Positions 44,131-54,715 of a stretch of 64,000 nt of DNA are shown here, piece by piece. The notes beneath the pieces are model-generated. The model was not told where the DNA came from. It made no database searches and saw only the letters and a list, made by a program, of their open reading frames with translations. The number at the start of each line of letters is the position of its first letter. The first letter of the stretch is position 1. Made by a program: the position numbers and the translations under genes. Origin of the DNA: Eurosta solidaginis (taxonomy: Eukaryota > Arthropoda > Insecta > Diptera > Tephritidae); assembly GCF_040869045.1 (NCBI RefSeq), contig NC_090319.1, positions 55,400,779 to 55,464,778 of the forward strand, written 5' to 3'.

Positions 44131-45480
44131 CTGGCCTATGGCATATGCGCTATATATTGAATAGTTATGTATTTTAGTTTATGCACTCTTAGAAATCCCT
44201 TCAGTATATTAAAAATATGTGAAGATCAAAAATGGAATCGGAGAACATTTTTAATTCCGCTTAATTCAGTACCTTGATAAAATTCACGTAGCTATCTTAA
44301 CATTTTCATTGTATGACAGTCAATATATGTCCTTTTGGAGAAAAACCCCAAGTTCTAGGTAGAGTCGAGCATATGGCATATGCGTTATATATTGAACAGT
44401 TATGTATATTAGTTTATGTACTCTTAGAAATTCCTTCAGTATATTAAAGATATGTGAAAATCAAAAATGGAATCGGAGAACCTTTTTAATTCCCCTAAAT
44501 TCAATACCTTGATAAAATTCACGTAGCTATCTTAACATTTTCATTGTATGACAGTGAATATATGTCCTTTTGGAGAAAAACCCCAAGTTCTAGGTAGAGT
44601 CGAGCATATGGCATATGCGCTATATATTGAACAGTTATGTATATTAGTTTATGTACTCTTAGAAATTCCTTCAGTATATTAAACATATGTGAAAATCAAA
44701 AATGGAATCGGAGAACCTTTTTAATTCCGCTAAATTCAATACCTTGATAAAATTCACGTAGCTATCTTAACATTTTCATTGTATGACAGTGAATATATAT
44801 CCTTTTGGAGACAACCCCCAAGTTCTAGGTAGAGTCGAGCATATGGCATATGCGCTATATATTGAACAGTTATGTATATTAGTTTATGTACTCTTAGAAG
44901 TTCCTTCAGTATATTAAAAATATGTGAAAATCAAAAATGGAATCGGAGAACATTTTTAATTCCGATAAATTCAGTACCTTGATAAAATTCACGTAGCTAT
45001 CTTAACGTTTTCATTGTATGACAGTGAATATATGTCCTTTTGGAGAAAAACCCCAAGTTCTAGGTAGAGTCGAGCATATGGCATATGCGCTATATATTGA
45101 ACAGTTATGTATATTAGTTTATGTACTCTTAGAAATTCCTTCAGTATATTAAACATATGTGAAAATCTAAAATGGAATCGGAGAACCTTTTTAATTCCGC
45201 TAAATTCAATACCTTGATAAAATTCACGTAGCTATCTTAACATTTTCATTGTATGACAGTGAATATATATCCTTTTGGAGACAAACCCCAAGTTCTAGGT
45301 AGAGTCGAGCATATGGCATATGCGCTATATATTGAATAGTTATGTATTTCAGTTTATGTACTCTTAGAAATCCCTTCAGTGTTTTAAAAATATGTGAAAA
45401 TCAAAAACGGATTCGGAGAACCTTTTTAATTCCGCCAAATTCAATACCCTAATAAAATTATTTCATTTCCTATTTCATTT
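44131..45480. repeat. 235-bp satellite-like tandem array
   Basis: GGCATATGCG recurs at 44,140, 44,375, 44,610, 44,845, 45,080 and 45,315, exactly 235 bp apart. There are about 5.7 units. Each contains CACGTAGCTATCTTAAC, a CCTTTTGGAGA-type word and CCAAGTTCTAGGTAGAGTCG. Inner units differ by only a few bases; first and last are more diverged. Confidence 0.95.
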
Positions 45481-45640
45481 TTTATGAATAAGGGGGATAA
45501 TTTATAACAAACATAAAATAACATTTCTTTTTATCTAATAATATATTGGGTAATATGAACAAAAGAGTTTACTAATAGACTTCAATATTTGGACGCTTTA
45601 AGAGCTTAAATTCATTAAATGTATACTTTCAACAAGGGCC

Positions 45641-46295
45641 TGTACCGCACCGTCGAAATTATAGTTCCTTATGTTCGTACGAACCAAAAATTTAATGTTG
45701 TTACAAAAAAAAAAAATTAAAACTTAGAATAAATCATTCGCAAATCTGCACCTTTTCCATTTTGAATTCAGAAAACGTCAATTGAATTTCAGAATAGGTA
45801 ATTGGATTTCAGAATTTGTCATTTGGATTTAAGAATAGTTATTTGAATTTCAGAGAACTATAATTGGATTTCAGAATAGGCAATTGGAATTCAGAATGTG
45901 TGAAGTGGATTTCAAAAATAGACAATTCAATTTCAGAAGGCATCAATTGAATTTCAGATATCATACAATTTATTGCGCAAAGTTGGAAAATAATTTGTAA
46001 GTTGGAGGCATTTCATAAATTCATTTAAATGTAAAACAGTTCGAAAGGTATTTTCTGAAATCCAATTCACACATTCTGAATTCCCATTACCTATTCTGAA
46101 ATCAAATTAACATATTCTGAAATCCAGATAACTATTCTTAATCCAAATGACAAATTCTGAAATTCAATTAAATATTCTGAAAGGTGTAGTTGACCGATGA
46201 ATTATGTACCTATTAATTTGGCAATGAGTGTATGTCGTAGACCAATTTTTTGTGCGTACCAACATAAGGAATTATAATTTCGACGGCGCGGTATA
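45641..46295. mobile_element. Fold-back / MITE-like element, 655 bp
   Basis: Termini TGTACCGCACCGTCGAAATT and (reverse complement of the right end) TATACCGCGCCGTCGAAATT continue inverted for about 40 bp through TTCCTTATGTT. The interior is an array of ATTTCAGAAT-type words on the left (45,775-45,960), mirrored as ATTCTGAAAT words on the right (46,040-46,190), so much of the element is palindromic. No ORF. Confidence 0.82.
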
Positions 46296-46386
46296 GACTG
46301 CTTACTTCAATATAATTTATAACAATTCTTCATGAGGAAGATATGTGATATGTGATCACAGGTGGTGCACTGACGTGCAGACCAAT

Positions 46387-46641
46387 TTATTCTGTGGTCT
46401 GGCTGGATTTGTGTTCCTCGACTTTCTGTAGAAGGATACTGTTTATGTGAAGACACATGTCATCTCCGACAGAACATGGCAGCTTATTTAGCAGCCAGTC
46501 AAAAGTCGATAATGCCTGGGCGTATGGGGATTTCTTACGATCCTCCAAAAACTCCTCTTGCTTTTTTAAAATTCTATTGAAGCGCCCCCACTTCTCATCT
46601 GGACTTTGAGACAACGTAGACGGTTTCGAACGCTTTGGATT
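46387..46641 (-). CDS. MADF gene: last exon (BESS-like tail)
   Basis: Minus-strand exon beginning after TTTTGTATTTACAG. It reads NPKRSKPSTLSQSPDEKW, then a helical region ALSTFDWLLNKLPCS and LHINSILLQKVEEH, and stops at TAA, which is embedded in AATAAA (GAATAAATTGG, near 46,387), a possible polyadenylation signal. The two-helix tail resembles BESS-type interaction motifs that accompany MADF domains. The acceptor is 8 nt from the target duplication of the LOA LINE. The joining phase with the previous exon (52,363-52,528) could not be settled. Confidence 0.55.
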   Translation of the reverse strand, partial: NPKRSKPSTLSQSPDEKWGRFNRILKKQEEFLEDRKKSPYAQALSTFDWLLNKLPCSVGDDMCLHINSILLQKVEEHKSSQTTE

Positions 46642-46767
46642 CTGTAAATACAAAATGATAGGTAGGTAGGTAGGTTGAACTGGCCGGTCCATGAGGACCT
46701 CACATAGACTGATTGAGTCCGTAGTGTTACCAGAAGTTTGTTTTAACGACCAAACTGAAAAACTCTA

Positions 46768-49185
46768 TCAAAAACCAGGACCTATGTTATAAAATAACTC
46801 CGTCCTCTTGGCAAATACTAGAAGCTTCCTAGGACTTAAGCCACTTGCTGCTTCTAGATCTGACAGCTGTATCACTCCTAATAGCTGGAGTCTTAGCCTG
46901 GCAAGTGCAGGGCACGAGCACAGAACGTGCTCGATCGTTTCCTCCTCCAACCCGCACTTCCTACACCTGCTATCACTGACCAAGCCTAATTTAAAGGCAT
47001 GTGACGCCAGAAGGCAGTGTCCAGTCAGAATACCCGTCATGAGTCTACAGTCCTCTCTTTTTAATGATAGAAGCAACTGTGTTAGTCTAAGGTTGTAAGA
47101 CCTACACATAATCTTCGACACTTTACAGCCCCGCGCTTGAACCCACGCCTTTTCTGCTTGGTCGATCATGTGCACCTCTCGCCTTCGCTTAATCTCGCCC
47201 AATCTAATTGGGACGTCTACGGAGCAAGCTTCAAGGGATGCGCCCTTTTTAGCTAATTCGTCCGCTTTTTCATTCCCATCTATTCCCATATGCCCTGGGA
47301 CCCAATATAGATGTATGCTTCTCCCTGTCCCGATTCTCTCCAGAGACTGCTTACACTCTAACACGCATTTAGATGCTGTGCTATGCGAGATTATTGCCTT
47401 AATTGCTGCTTGACTGTCAATATAAAAGTTAACACGGTTGCAGCTTAAGCTATTCTCTTCCAGGGTTTCTACTGCTTTGGTTACGGCTAATATTTCCGCT
47501 TGGAAAACGCTACAGTAATCAGGCAGCCTGTAGGATCTGCTTAATTCCGGATCAGCGCAGTATACCGCAGACCCTACTCCTTCCACTATTTTGGAACCAT
47601 CGGTGTACACATGTATCGCCTCGTCCGCCATTTGCGCACCCTTGCGCCAACCGTCCACCTCTATTGTGGCCTTAAGATCTCCCTCAAAGTGCAGGTAGGG
47701 AATCATGTAGTCTGTTCGTCTTGTGACTGAGGACGCTATACTACTATGGCCATATGGTCGGCGCTCAAGCTGCCCCGAAGCATCGAGCCTGGTTGCGGTC
47801 GTTAACGCTTTGTTCTTTGCTACCAGGTCTACAGGTGGAATGTGCAGAATGGCATACAGTGCAGCCGTCGGGGTTGTTTTCAGGGCTCCCGTAATGCAAA
47901 GCATCGATAGTCTGCATACCCCCTCTAATTTTTTGAGGTATGTTGTTTTTTGTGTGGCTTTCCACCAAACAAGAACTCCATAGTATAGAATAGGGCTTAC
48001 AATCGCTGTAAAAACCCAATGAGAAAGAGAGGGCGATAGGCCCCACGTACACCCCAGCATTCTTTTACATGCATAGAGTGCCGTTGAGGCCTTCTTGACC
48101 CTCTCCTCCACGTTGAGCTTCCATGACAGCTTACTGTCTAGGATGATTCCTAGATATTTTGTGCAAGGTTTCTCCTGTAAGGTCACCGCTCCTAACTTAG
48201 GCCTGGTCCAATTTGGGACCTTGTACCTCTTTGTAAACAAGACCATATCCGTCTTCTCCGCATTGACTTTCAGCCCGACATTAGATGCCCAGGTATGAAT
48301 ATCCCGAAGCGCCCGATCCATCAAAGAACTAATCGTTGGAAGGCATTTTCCACTTATGACAATTGCAACGTCATCTGCGTAAGCCGTAAGTTTTACGGGT
48401 CCCTCATCGAATTGCCTGAGCAGTTGGTTGATGACCAGTGTCCACAGCAGAGGTGATAGCACCCCTCCCTGCGGCGTGCCCCTGTCCACTGATTTCGTGG
48501 CCTCGTACAATCCCCATTGTGATGTAATCTTCCTGCAATTTAACATGCAGCCGATCCATCTGATTAAGGCAGGATGTACTTTAATGTAATTAAGACCATC
48601 CATAATCGCCCATTTTGCAACATTATTGAAAGCCCCGGCAATGTCCAAGAAGACTCCTAGAGCATACTCCTTATATTCCAGGGATTTCTCTATGCTTATT
48701 ACCACCCTATGCAATGCGGTGTCTACCGACTTGCCTTTGGTGTACGCATGCTGTGTTGTGGAGAGCAGCTTTTCATCCACGTTGGACTTTATGTACACAT
48801 CTATCAGCCTCTCAAAGGTTTTGAGCAGAAATGATGTTAAGCTAATGGGTCTATAGTCTTTGGGATACACGTGACCGATCTTCCCCGCCTTTGGTAGAAA
48901 AGCTACACGAGCAGTTCTCCAAGAGTGCGGTACATGATTCAGTCTTATGCACCCATCGAATATTATTTGAAGCCATTCCACGACCGCCCTACTTGAGACT
49001 TGTAGCATGGCCGGGAATATACCATCTGGGCCCGGCGATTTAAACTTAAAAAACGTCTTCACTGCCCACTCGATCTTGGTATCGGTCACCAAGCCCGGCA
49101 CCACTAGCTCCGTGATCGAAGTGTGAGTGATGTCTGCTGGTTCTTCTAAACCGTCTCCCGATGGGAAATGTGTATCGAGAAGCAC
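46768..49185 (-). pseudogene. LOA LINE ORF2: reverse transcriptase, RNase H, zinc knuckle
   Basis: An 805-codon frame (start given is an internal GTG; the frame is open to about 49,240). RT: KSPGPDGIFP (50-58), DYRPISL (110-116), FLDIAGAF (179-186, catalytic Asp), GTPQGGVLSP (236-245), YADD (269-272, catalytic pair). RNase H: YTDGS (527-531), E564, D590, D642, all four acidic residues present. C-terminal CX2CX8HX4C zinc motif at 741-758. It performs target-primed reverse transcription in the LINE RNP. The endonuclease half is in another frame, with a single indel near 49,240, so ORF2 is interrupted though every catalytic residue I checked is present. Confidence 0.92.
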
Positions 49186-49204
49186 CTCAAGGGATTCCTC
49201 ACTA

Positions 49205-50347
49205 TCACGTGACCATTCCCCGTTCTCTTTCTTTATTAGTCTGGACTATGTTTCCCTTTGCTAGGACTTTTTTCAACCGTGCTGTTTCACTGGAGCACTC
49301 TATGTCCGTACAGAAACTTTTCCATGAGTTTCTCTTCGCCCTGGTAATTTCACGCTTGTAGATCCTCAGTAGATCCCTGTACTCGTCCCGACACGCTTCG
49401 CTTTCCGCGGTCTTTGCGAGTTTAAACATTTCTTTTACCTGTCTTCTTAGAAGACTCAGCTCATAGCTCCACCATGGCGGCTTTGCTTTTCCTCTGAATC
49501 TTCTTAGAGGGCAAGCTTTGTTATACGCAGTCATAAGCGTCCTTGTTAGGAATTCATTCGACTCCTCCAGTTCCTCTACATTAGCAACCTCTTTGGGTTG
49601 TCCCAGTTTCGTTTCTACATGTTTCTGGAATTTAGTCCAATTCGTTGCCCTAGGGTTTCTAAAGGTGTATCCCTTCTCTACCCTCTTTAGTGGGATGCTG
49701 AAGCTTATATACGCATGGTCGGAGAAGGATGGTCTATCGAGAACCATCCAATCATACCTTGATATATCACGCTCGGAGCTCAATGTAATATCCAGAACAT
49801 TGCTGGATGTTGGACCAGTGTATGTAGGAACATTTCCCCTGTTGGCTATCTGCAAATTGGTTTGCAGGATGTAACAAAATAGAGATTCGCCTCTCTCGTT
49901 CGTATCTGCTCCTCCCCACGCATTGTGGTGCGCATTTGCATCTGCGCCTATGACCAACCGCCCTTTGCGCCCTTCCTCCTGTACTAGCCTTTTGCACTCC
50001 ATCGGTGGAACCTCCGCAGCATGGGCCATGTAGCAGGATGCCAGGATAAATGCCTGCTTATTCTTTTGCTCAACGGCCACCGCTACGAGATCCTCGGTGG
50101 TGTAATTAGGCAGCATATATGAATGCAGCTGTTTCCTTACCATTACTACAGCTCGCACCCGTCCTTCCGTTTGTGCGTAGTAAACGCCAAACCCGCGCGC
50201 GCTAAGTCCAGAAACCTTTCCTCCCGATGAGAGCCACGGCTCCTGGATCAGCGCCACGTCAAACGAACCCTCCTCAAGGGTTAGGAGGAGTTCGCTCGAC
50301 GCCACTTTACTGTGTTGGAGGTTTATCTGTAGGACTCGCAGCACCAT
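49205..50347 (-). pseudogene. LOA LINE ORF2: apurinic-like endonuclease
   Basis: Starts at ATG 50,345-50,347, overlapping the end of ORF1 by 41 nt. It carries the exonuclease-endonuclease-phosphatase fold motifs: QINLQHSK (Asn9), LIQEPWL (Glu36), GADANAHHNAWG and SFSDHAYISF near residue 210. The domain nicks target DNA. After residue ~220 comes the linker to RT. The frame ends at TGA 49,205 because of a one-base indel near 49,240; the RT frame continues on the other side. EN motifs and DUF4780-bearing ORF1 place it in the LOA group. Confidence 0.9.
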
Positions 50348-51911
50348 TGGGCTGTTTGTCCCCCTCCAGCACCTTCGTCTTGACGTCGTCGTCCTCCTCT
50401 TGCCCTTTTGGTTTAGAGTATTCGAGGCGCCCTTCAGCCCCTCGTGAATGTTGTGCCGTGTGTTCCTCTGTGCGAGTCACAGCACCATTTAGCGTTTGGT
50501 CCTCTTCTAGCACGTTCGTGGTGACGTCGGGGACCTCCACCTGTCTTTTTTCCCTTAGGCTTCTGAGGTCCTTTTCGACTTCACCCACTTCCAGCGTGTT
50601 AGGATTTTTATCCTCGGGACTTCTTTTCCTGAGTCGCATGTAAATTTTGCCAGTGCCAAAGGACATTTTGCCAAGCTGCGTGTACAAAATATCCTCCGCC
50701 TGCTTGTTTATTTGGAAGATGTAGAACTGACCATCCTCGGTAGGCCGAGATACAGTAAGTACCTTCCAATCCTGTGTCGGTATGTTCGGATTCTGATTCT
50801 GCAGAAGTCGCAGTGTATCCTCCGACTTCATCACGCATGGTATCCATACCTTAACTTTTGGTACCGTGGGGATTTGCGCTTTATCCACCACCTCAAACCG
50901 CGCGTTCGTGCCTTGCCTTTGGAGGTTTGGAACGACTTCCTCCAGCCACCGCAAGCTCGCGATGTTGTCGCACGCTATCATCTTCACACCATTATACCAT
51001 CCCCCCGAATCAAAGGTTGGAAGGGGCTTACTTGGTTGTTCCCGCATCATCTTAAGCATTAAGCTAATAAGCTCCCTTTCCACAGATCTCCACCTTTCAG
51101 TAGTCATTTGTCCGAACGGACTGCTACGATCAACCAGCGCCACAGTCAGTGACTGCTTTGCCACATCACTCATCTTCTCGGGAAAAGCAGGAGTCTTAGT
51201 GTTATCTCCCTTTGGAACCTCCGAGAACACCGGAGTCTTCGCGTTAACTCCCTTTAGCGCCTCCGAGAAAGCCGGAGTCTTAGCGTTATCTCCCTTTGGC
51301 TTATCTCCTACTTCCGTAGTTGGAACTTCCCTCTGACTGGCAGCTTTCGAGGTAGTTGCTACCTCGCTATTGGAACCCATCTGTCTTACAGCTTTGGGCC
51401 TACTTGTCTTGTCTATGCGACTGCCCTGCCTCGCGGCTCTAGGACTGGGTCCTTTCTGCCTCTTGAAAGCAGGCTTGTCGCCTTCTGCCGAACGTTGCCT
51501 CTTCATTCTGCCATTCGACGCTTCTTCCTCCTCGTACCGGTTGCAGAACCGAGGGTTTCTCGCAGCAAACCTTTTGAACTGCCTTCGACCTACTTCTACC
51601 GCTTCATGGGCCCATTCCAAGCGCTCGATCTCCACTTCTGTTGGGTCGACCACTGCTCCCAAGCGTTGTACAATTCTTAGTGCTGCACGGTACTGCGAGA
51701 GAGCTCTTTTACTTCCTCTGCTCCGTACCCTTCTCCACTCTTCTACTCCGTTTTCATTTGTGTGCTTCTCCAACACGGAGTTCATTGAATCAGCACTACT
51801 CTCGCTCCCCGAGTCCGACGCATCGCTTAATTCGTATTTGTCGTCCCTGGATTGCGACTCAGTCCTCCTCTTTACATCCTCCTTATTACGTTCAGGTAAT
51901 GAGTTGTTCAT
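50307..51911 (-). CDS. LOA LINE ORF1 (DUF4780-type)
   Basis: A 534-codon frame from ATG 51,911 (MNNSLPERNKEDVKRR). The frame is open 70 codons further upstream but without a convincing start. N-terminal acidic/basic low-complexity part. A middle region has three imperfect KTPAFSE/KTPVFSEVPKGDN repeats (about residues 210-240). The C-terminal DUF4780-like domain (about 275-440) contains DSGGWYNGVKMIACDN, WLEEVVPNL, KVWIPCVM and LLQNQNPNIPTQDW. No CCHC knuckles. ORF1 proteins of this group bind element RNA. ORF1 is intact. Confidence 0.88.
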   Translation of the reverse strand: MNNSLPERNKEDVKRRTESQSRDDKYELSDASDSGSESSADSMNSVLEKHTNENGVEEWRRVRSRGSKRALSQYRAALRIVQRLGAVVDPTEVEIERLEWAHEAVEVGRRQFKRFAARNPRFCNRYEEEEASNGRMKRQRSAEGDKPAFKRQKGPSPRAARQGSRIDKTSRPKAVRQMGSNSEVATTSKAASQREVPTTEVGDKPKGDNAKTPAFSEALKGVNAKTPVFSEVPKGDNTKTPAFPEKMSDVAKQSLTVALVDRSSPFGQMTTERWRSVERELISLMLKMMREQPSKPLPTFDSGGWYNGVKMIACDNIASLRWLEEVVPNLQRQGTNARFEVVDKAQIPTVPKVKVWIPCVMKSEDTLRLLQNQNPNIPTQDWKVLTVSRPTEDGQFYIFQINKQAEDILYTQLGKMSFGTGKIYMRLRKRSPEDKNPNTLEVGEVEKDLRSLREKRQVEVPDVTTNVLEEDQTLNGAVTRTEEHTAQHSRGAEGRLEYSKPKGQEEDDDVKTKVLEGDKQPNGAASPTDKPPTQ

Positions 51912-52284
51912 CTTGGTCGTACGACCACCTGCCCGACAAGGCGGGCTCAGCGGTCCAGTATTATATACGGGGAAAGAACCGTCCGCCACAGCAGCGCCCC
52001 TTACTGCGGTAAGGCCATAAATACTTCCCGAGATGGCCCGGTATCGGGAAGGCTCCGTTCGAATACAGCCGAATTTATCCCCTGGCTGCAAATCGTCCAA
52101 TAGGCACGGTCCGCATAACACCCTGGATTAGGGGTTGGCAGTTCTTGGTCACCGACATCCCGCCGCCCTCCTATGAGGCGAAACGGCGTAGATGTCAGTC
52201 CTAAACAGCTCCGCCTCATAGTCGGGCGCTATGGAGTTCGGCTAAGCCCTCACACCAACGACAAGGTGCCTACCCTAGTGAGGG
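51912..52284 (-). promoter_or_regulatory. LOA LINE 5' leader
   Basis: About 370 bp, GC-richer than its surroundings. It contains CGATACCGGGCCATCTCGGG (52,025-52,044, minus strand), similar to the conserved box of the CAA-tailed repeats, and ends at CACTAGGGTAGGCACC near the 5' target duplication. An internal promoter is expected here for this element type. Confidence 0.6.
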
Positions 52285-52362
52285 ACAAAATGATAGGTCT
52301 GTTTATATATTTTAATTATTTATATTTATAGAACGTCATGCTGTTGCGCATATTGCCAGACG

Positions 52363-52528
52363 TCAACGCAGAATGTGATGCTTTGGCAAATGCGCAATAC
52401 TGCTGTCGATATTACCATCTGCAGTATTGGGAATCGTTGTCACTAATTGCGTGCTGTTCACGTCCTCTGAGGGATCTAAGGGAGATTGGTTTGTTTCCTC
52501 ACTGAAATTCGATGAAGATGTAAATGTC
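52363..52528 (-). CDS. MADF gene: third exon
   Basis: Acceptor CTCTCTTGCAG at 52,529; reads TFTSSSNFSEETNQSPLDPS and onward, a Ser/Thr-rich linker in the frame continuing from exon 2. The frame meets TGA at 52,363. Donor-like GT sites upstream (for example TTAGTGACA) could end the exon earlier, so the true 3' boundary is unsure. Confidence 0.55.
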
Positions 52529-53230
52529 CTGCAAGAGAGTACATGTACAATGTTAACATTTTTTGAAGTAAACACACATAATTCAGGACAATGGATCAAA
52601 CTAAGAAAAAAATTTTTATCAAAATTTGAATTTTTTTAATCCGAATTTCAATAAATTTTTCTAATATGCAGTTTTGGAATGTGCAAGTTAGAAGTTTCCC
52701 CGAATTTTTAGAACTTTTTTGTCGAGAGTGTTGGTTATTTTCATCCAGGCCTGCATAATAACGTTATTTTCATAAAAAAATTAAAATATTTCGTTTTTTA
52801 TTCGATATTCAAAAGTTTCATTTCGTTGATATCAAAGTAAAAAAAAATTGATTTTTAGAGTTTGAGTATGTTTTTCCATACAAAAATTGCTCAAAAAATT
52901 ACTCAAAAATTCTAATTTTTTGATTTTGTTTCTGATGCCAACGAAACGAATTAAAAAAAATTTTTTTTGATTTCGTTGTCGAAAAAAATTATTTGTTTAT
53001 TTCGTTGTGCAGCTTTGTTTTCTTCCATACAACTCATGCACAAAAAGTGATTTTTCAAATCTATCGCAAGATTCACCATGTTTCTAAGAGATTTTCAGTT
53101 ATCTCGATTCCTACACCACCCAAAGGAATTTGGTTTTCCATGAATTAAATTGTTACCCAGTCTCGAACTACGTGCTGAGTTTCAAGACTAAGTCATCGGG
53201 AAGTTAGTTAGAAGTGGATTGCAAAATTAC

Positions 53231-53417
53231 CTTCGTTTTTGTGAAACGTTTGGCAAGAATGCCATTTCCCCGGCAAACTCCCAATCAATTTCCTCTGAAA
53301 ATTTAGGCTCATCCAACGCAGCGCCGCCGCTACTGCCACTCTTTTGCCGCTTGGATGCTCTGGCGTGGTAGCGATAGCTTTCCCGAAGGCTGGTCCACGC
53401 GTCTTTGCTTTCAATCA
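53231..53417 (-). CDS. MADF gene: second exon (C-terminal half of MADF)
   Basis: Acceptor TTATTTACATTAG before 53,417, donor CGAAG|GTAATT at 53,231. Reads ESKDAWTSLRESYRYHAR and SGSSGG...WEFAGEMAFLP, the second half of a MADF (Myb/SANT-like in Adf-1) domain. Exon 1 ends with one base of a codon and exon 2 supplies the other two, so the phases fit exactly. Confidence 0.78.
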
Positions 53418-53823
53418 CTAATGTAAATAACACATACAATTAAATGTAATACTTTGCATTTGCTCACAATTGTTAAAACATGTCCAAAAATGTCGCGAGA
53501 GGTATATAAAGATGCGTTTTGACTTCCGTACCAATAACACACTTGCTGTTTTCGGAACACCCAGGCCCCTATTATGAGCATCTTTCGATCTTCGATCTTC
53601 GTTGGCTATCGAACATCGAAAATCGAATTAGAAGTTGGTATTATGACACCTCATCTCTGTCGAAATTTTCGTTGTGTACCGAATTTTGTAGCGAATAGAA
53701 ATTTGTTGTCGACGCTGTATCGAACAAAAAAAGAATTGTTTAAAATGTAAGTTTTTTGTATTTATGTTCTAATTTTTTACTACCTAGTAGTAATTTTAAA
53801 ATATTTGAATTAATTTAATATAG

Positions 53824-54458
53824 GTCCAAGGTCGTGCGTACAAAACAACAGCTTGAAAGACTGGTTTCAATTATGGAAAAAAATTCCCATATAGCAAAAT
53901 GAACTTGCACAAAGGTTCAGGTGACAAAAAAGTGGGATGATATAACAGTGGAGCTGAACTGTTTAGGACCACCAGTAAGAACGACGGAAAAGTGGATTAA
54001 GGTGAACTAAGGAACCATAGAAGTCAATTCTGTATAATACAACTTTATTTTTGTCGTCTCAGGTGTGGGCTGACATGAAGTCAAAAACAAAAACAAAAAT
54101 GTCGGAGAACATAGTGGAATACCGTGCAACTGGTGGTGGACCAAACAGGTTAAATATCTTTACGCATTCAGAAGAGTCTATAATGGGTTTGTTAAGTCTT
54201 CAGACCAGTGTAGATCCACCTGGACAAGAGCATGGCCTTAGTACTAATGCGAATGAAGAATGTGAAGATATGATTGTGGAGCGATTATATAGTGATAACT
54301 TAGAATCGGATGAGAATTTGGAAGTAAGTGGACAAAGTGGTGAACCTGATGAGGAGAGGCCACGAAAAGCAAATCGAAAAAGTGCAGCAAAAACGATAGG
54401 CTCAAACTATTGCAAGAGCAGACAGCAAATCAAAAAAATGTTTAAGAAGAGATGCTGA
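53824..54458 (+). pseudogene. Harbinger-2 Myb/SANT-like accessory gene
   Basis: Spliced plus-strand gene. The first exon ends ...TTTAAAAT|GTAAGTTTT (53,745) and the next begins AATATAG|GTCCAAGG (53,824), so the start codon is created by the splice (AT + G). It reads SKVVRTKQQLERLVSIMEKN, one stop (TGA near 53,900), then KKWDDITVELNCLGPP and TTEKWIK. Intron 54,002-54,062 (GTGAAC...CTCAG). The last exon, VWADMKSKTKTKMSENIVEY, runs to an acidic stretch and a Lys-rich end. Such proteins bind element ends and help transposase enter the nucleus. A single nonsense codon makes this copy non-functional. Confidence 0.75.
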
Positions 54459-54715
54459 AAACATTGGAAGAGATCAAAAAAAGTGCTCTTGAGTCAGAAA
54501 AGTATGCTTTTTAAACAAACATATGAAACTGAAGTGATACTTTTTATACCAAATTTATAATAAAATTTAAGACTGTATTATGAAAACTGAAAATCTTTAG
54601 CTTTTAAGAACCATAATGAATTTAACAAATATTTTTTTATATATATACATGTATATAAATTTTTTATTTCAATAAAATGAAGTATCTACAAAACTCGCAA
54701 TATTTAGTTTCTGAT

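Larger units (their letters stand above)
46661..52284 (-). mobile_element. LOA-type non-LTR retrotransposon, near full length
   Basis: Minus-strand LINE with 5' leader, ORF1, ORF2 and a tetranucleotide (TACC)n 3' tail instead of poly-A. It is flanked by ACAAAATGATAG(GT) at 46,650 and 52,285, a 12-14-bp target duplication; GGT also belongs to the tail, so its exact end is ambiguous. Apart from one frameshift in ORF2 it appears intact, suggesting a fairly recent insertion. It lies in sense orientation in the last intron of the MADF gene. Confidence 0.92.

Noticed and set aside
44131..45480. 235-bp array as a coding or CRISPR-like structure
   Set aside because: Units are contiguous with no spacers and no open frame; it is a plain tandem repeat.
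51370..52020. 216-codon plus-strand frame over LOA ORF1
   Set aside because: Antisense shadow rich in Ser/Leu/Arg; ORF1 on the minus strand has the recognisable domain.
54051..54458. Reading 54,051-54,458 as an independent gene
   Set aside because: It is the last exon of the spliced Harbinger-2 accessory gene; the acceptor CTCAG at 54,062 explains its start.
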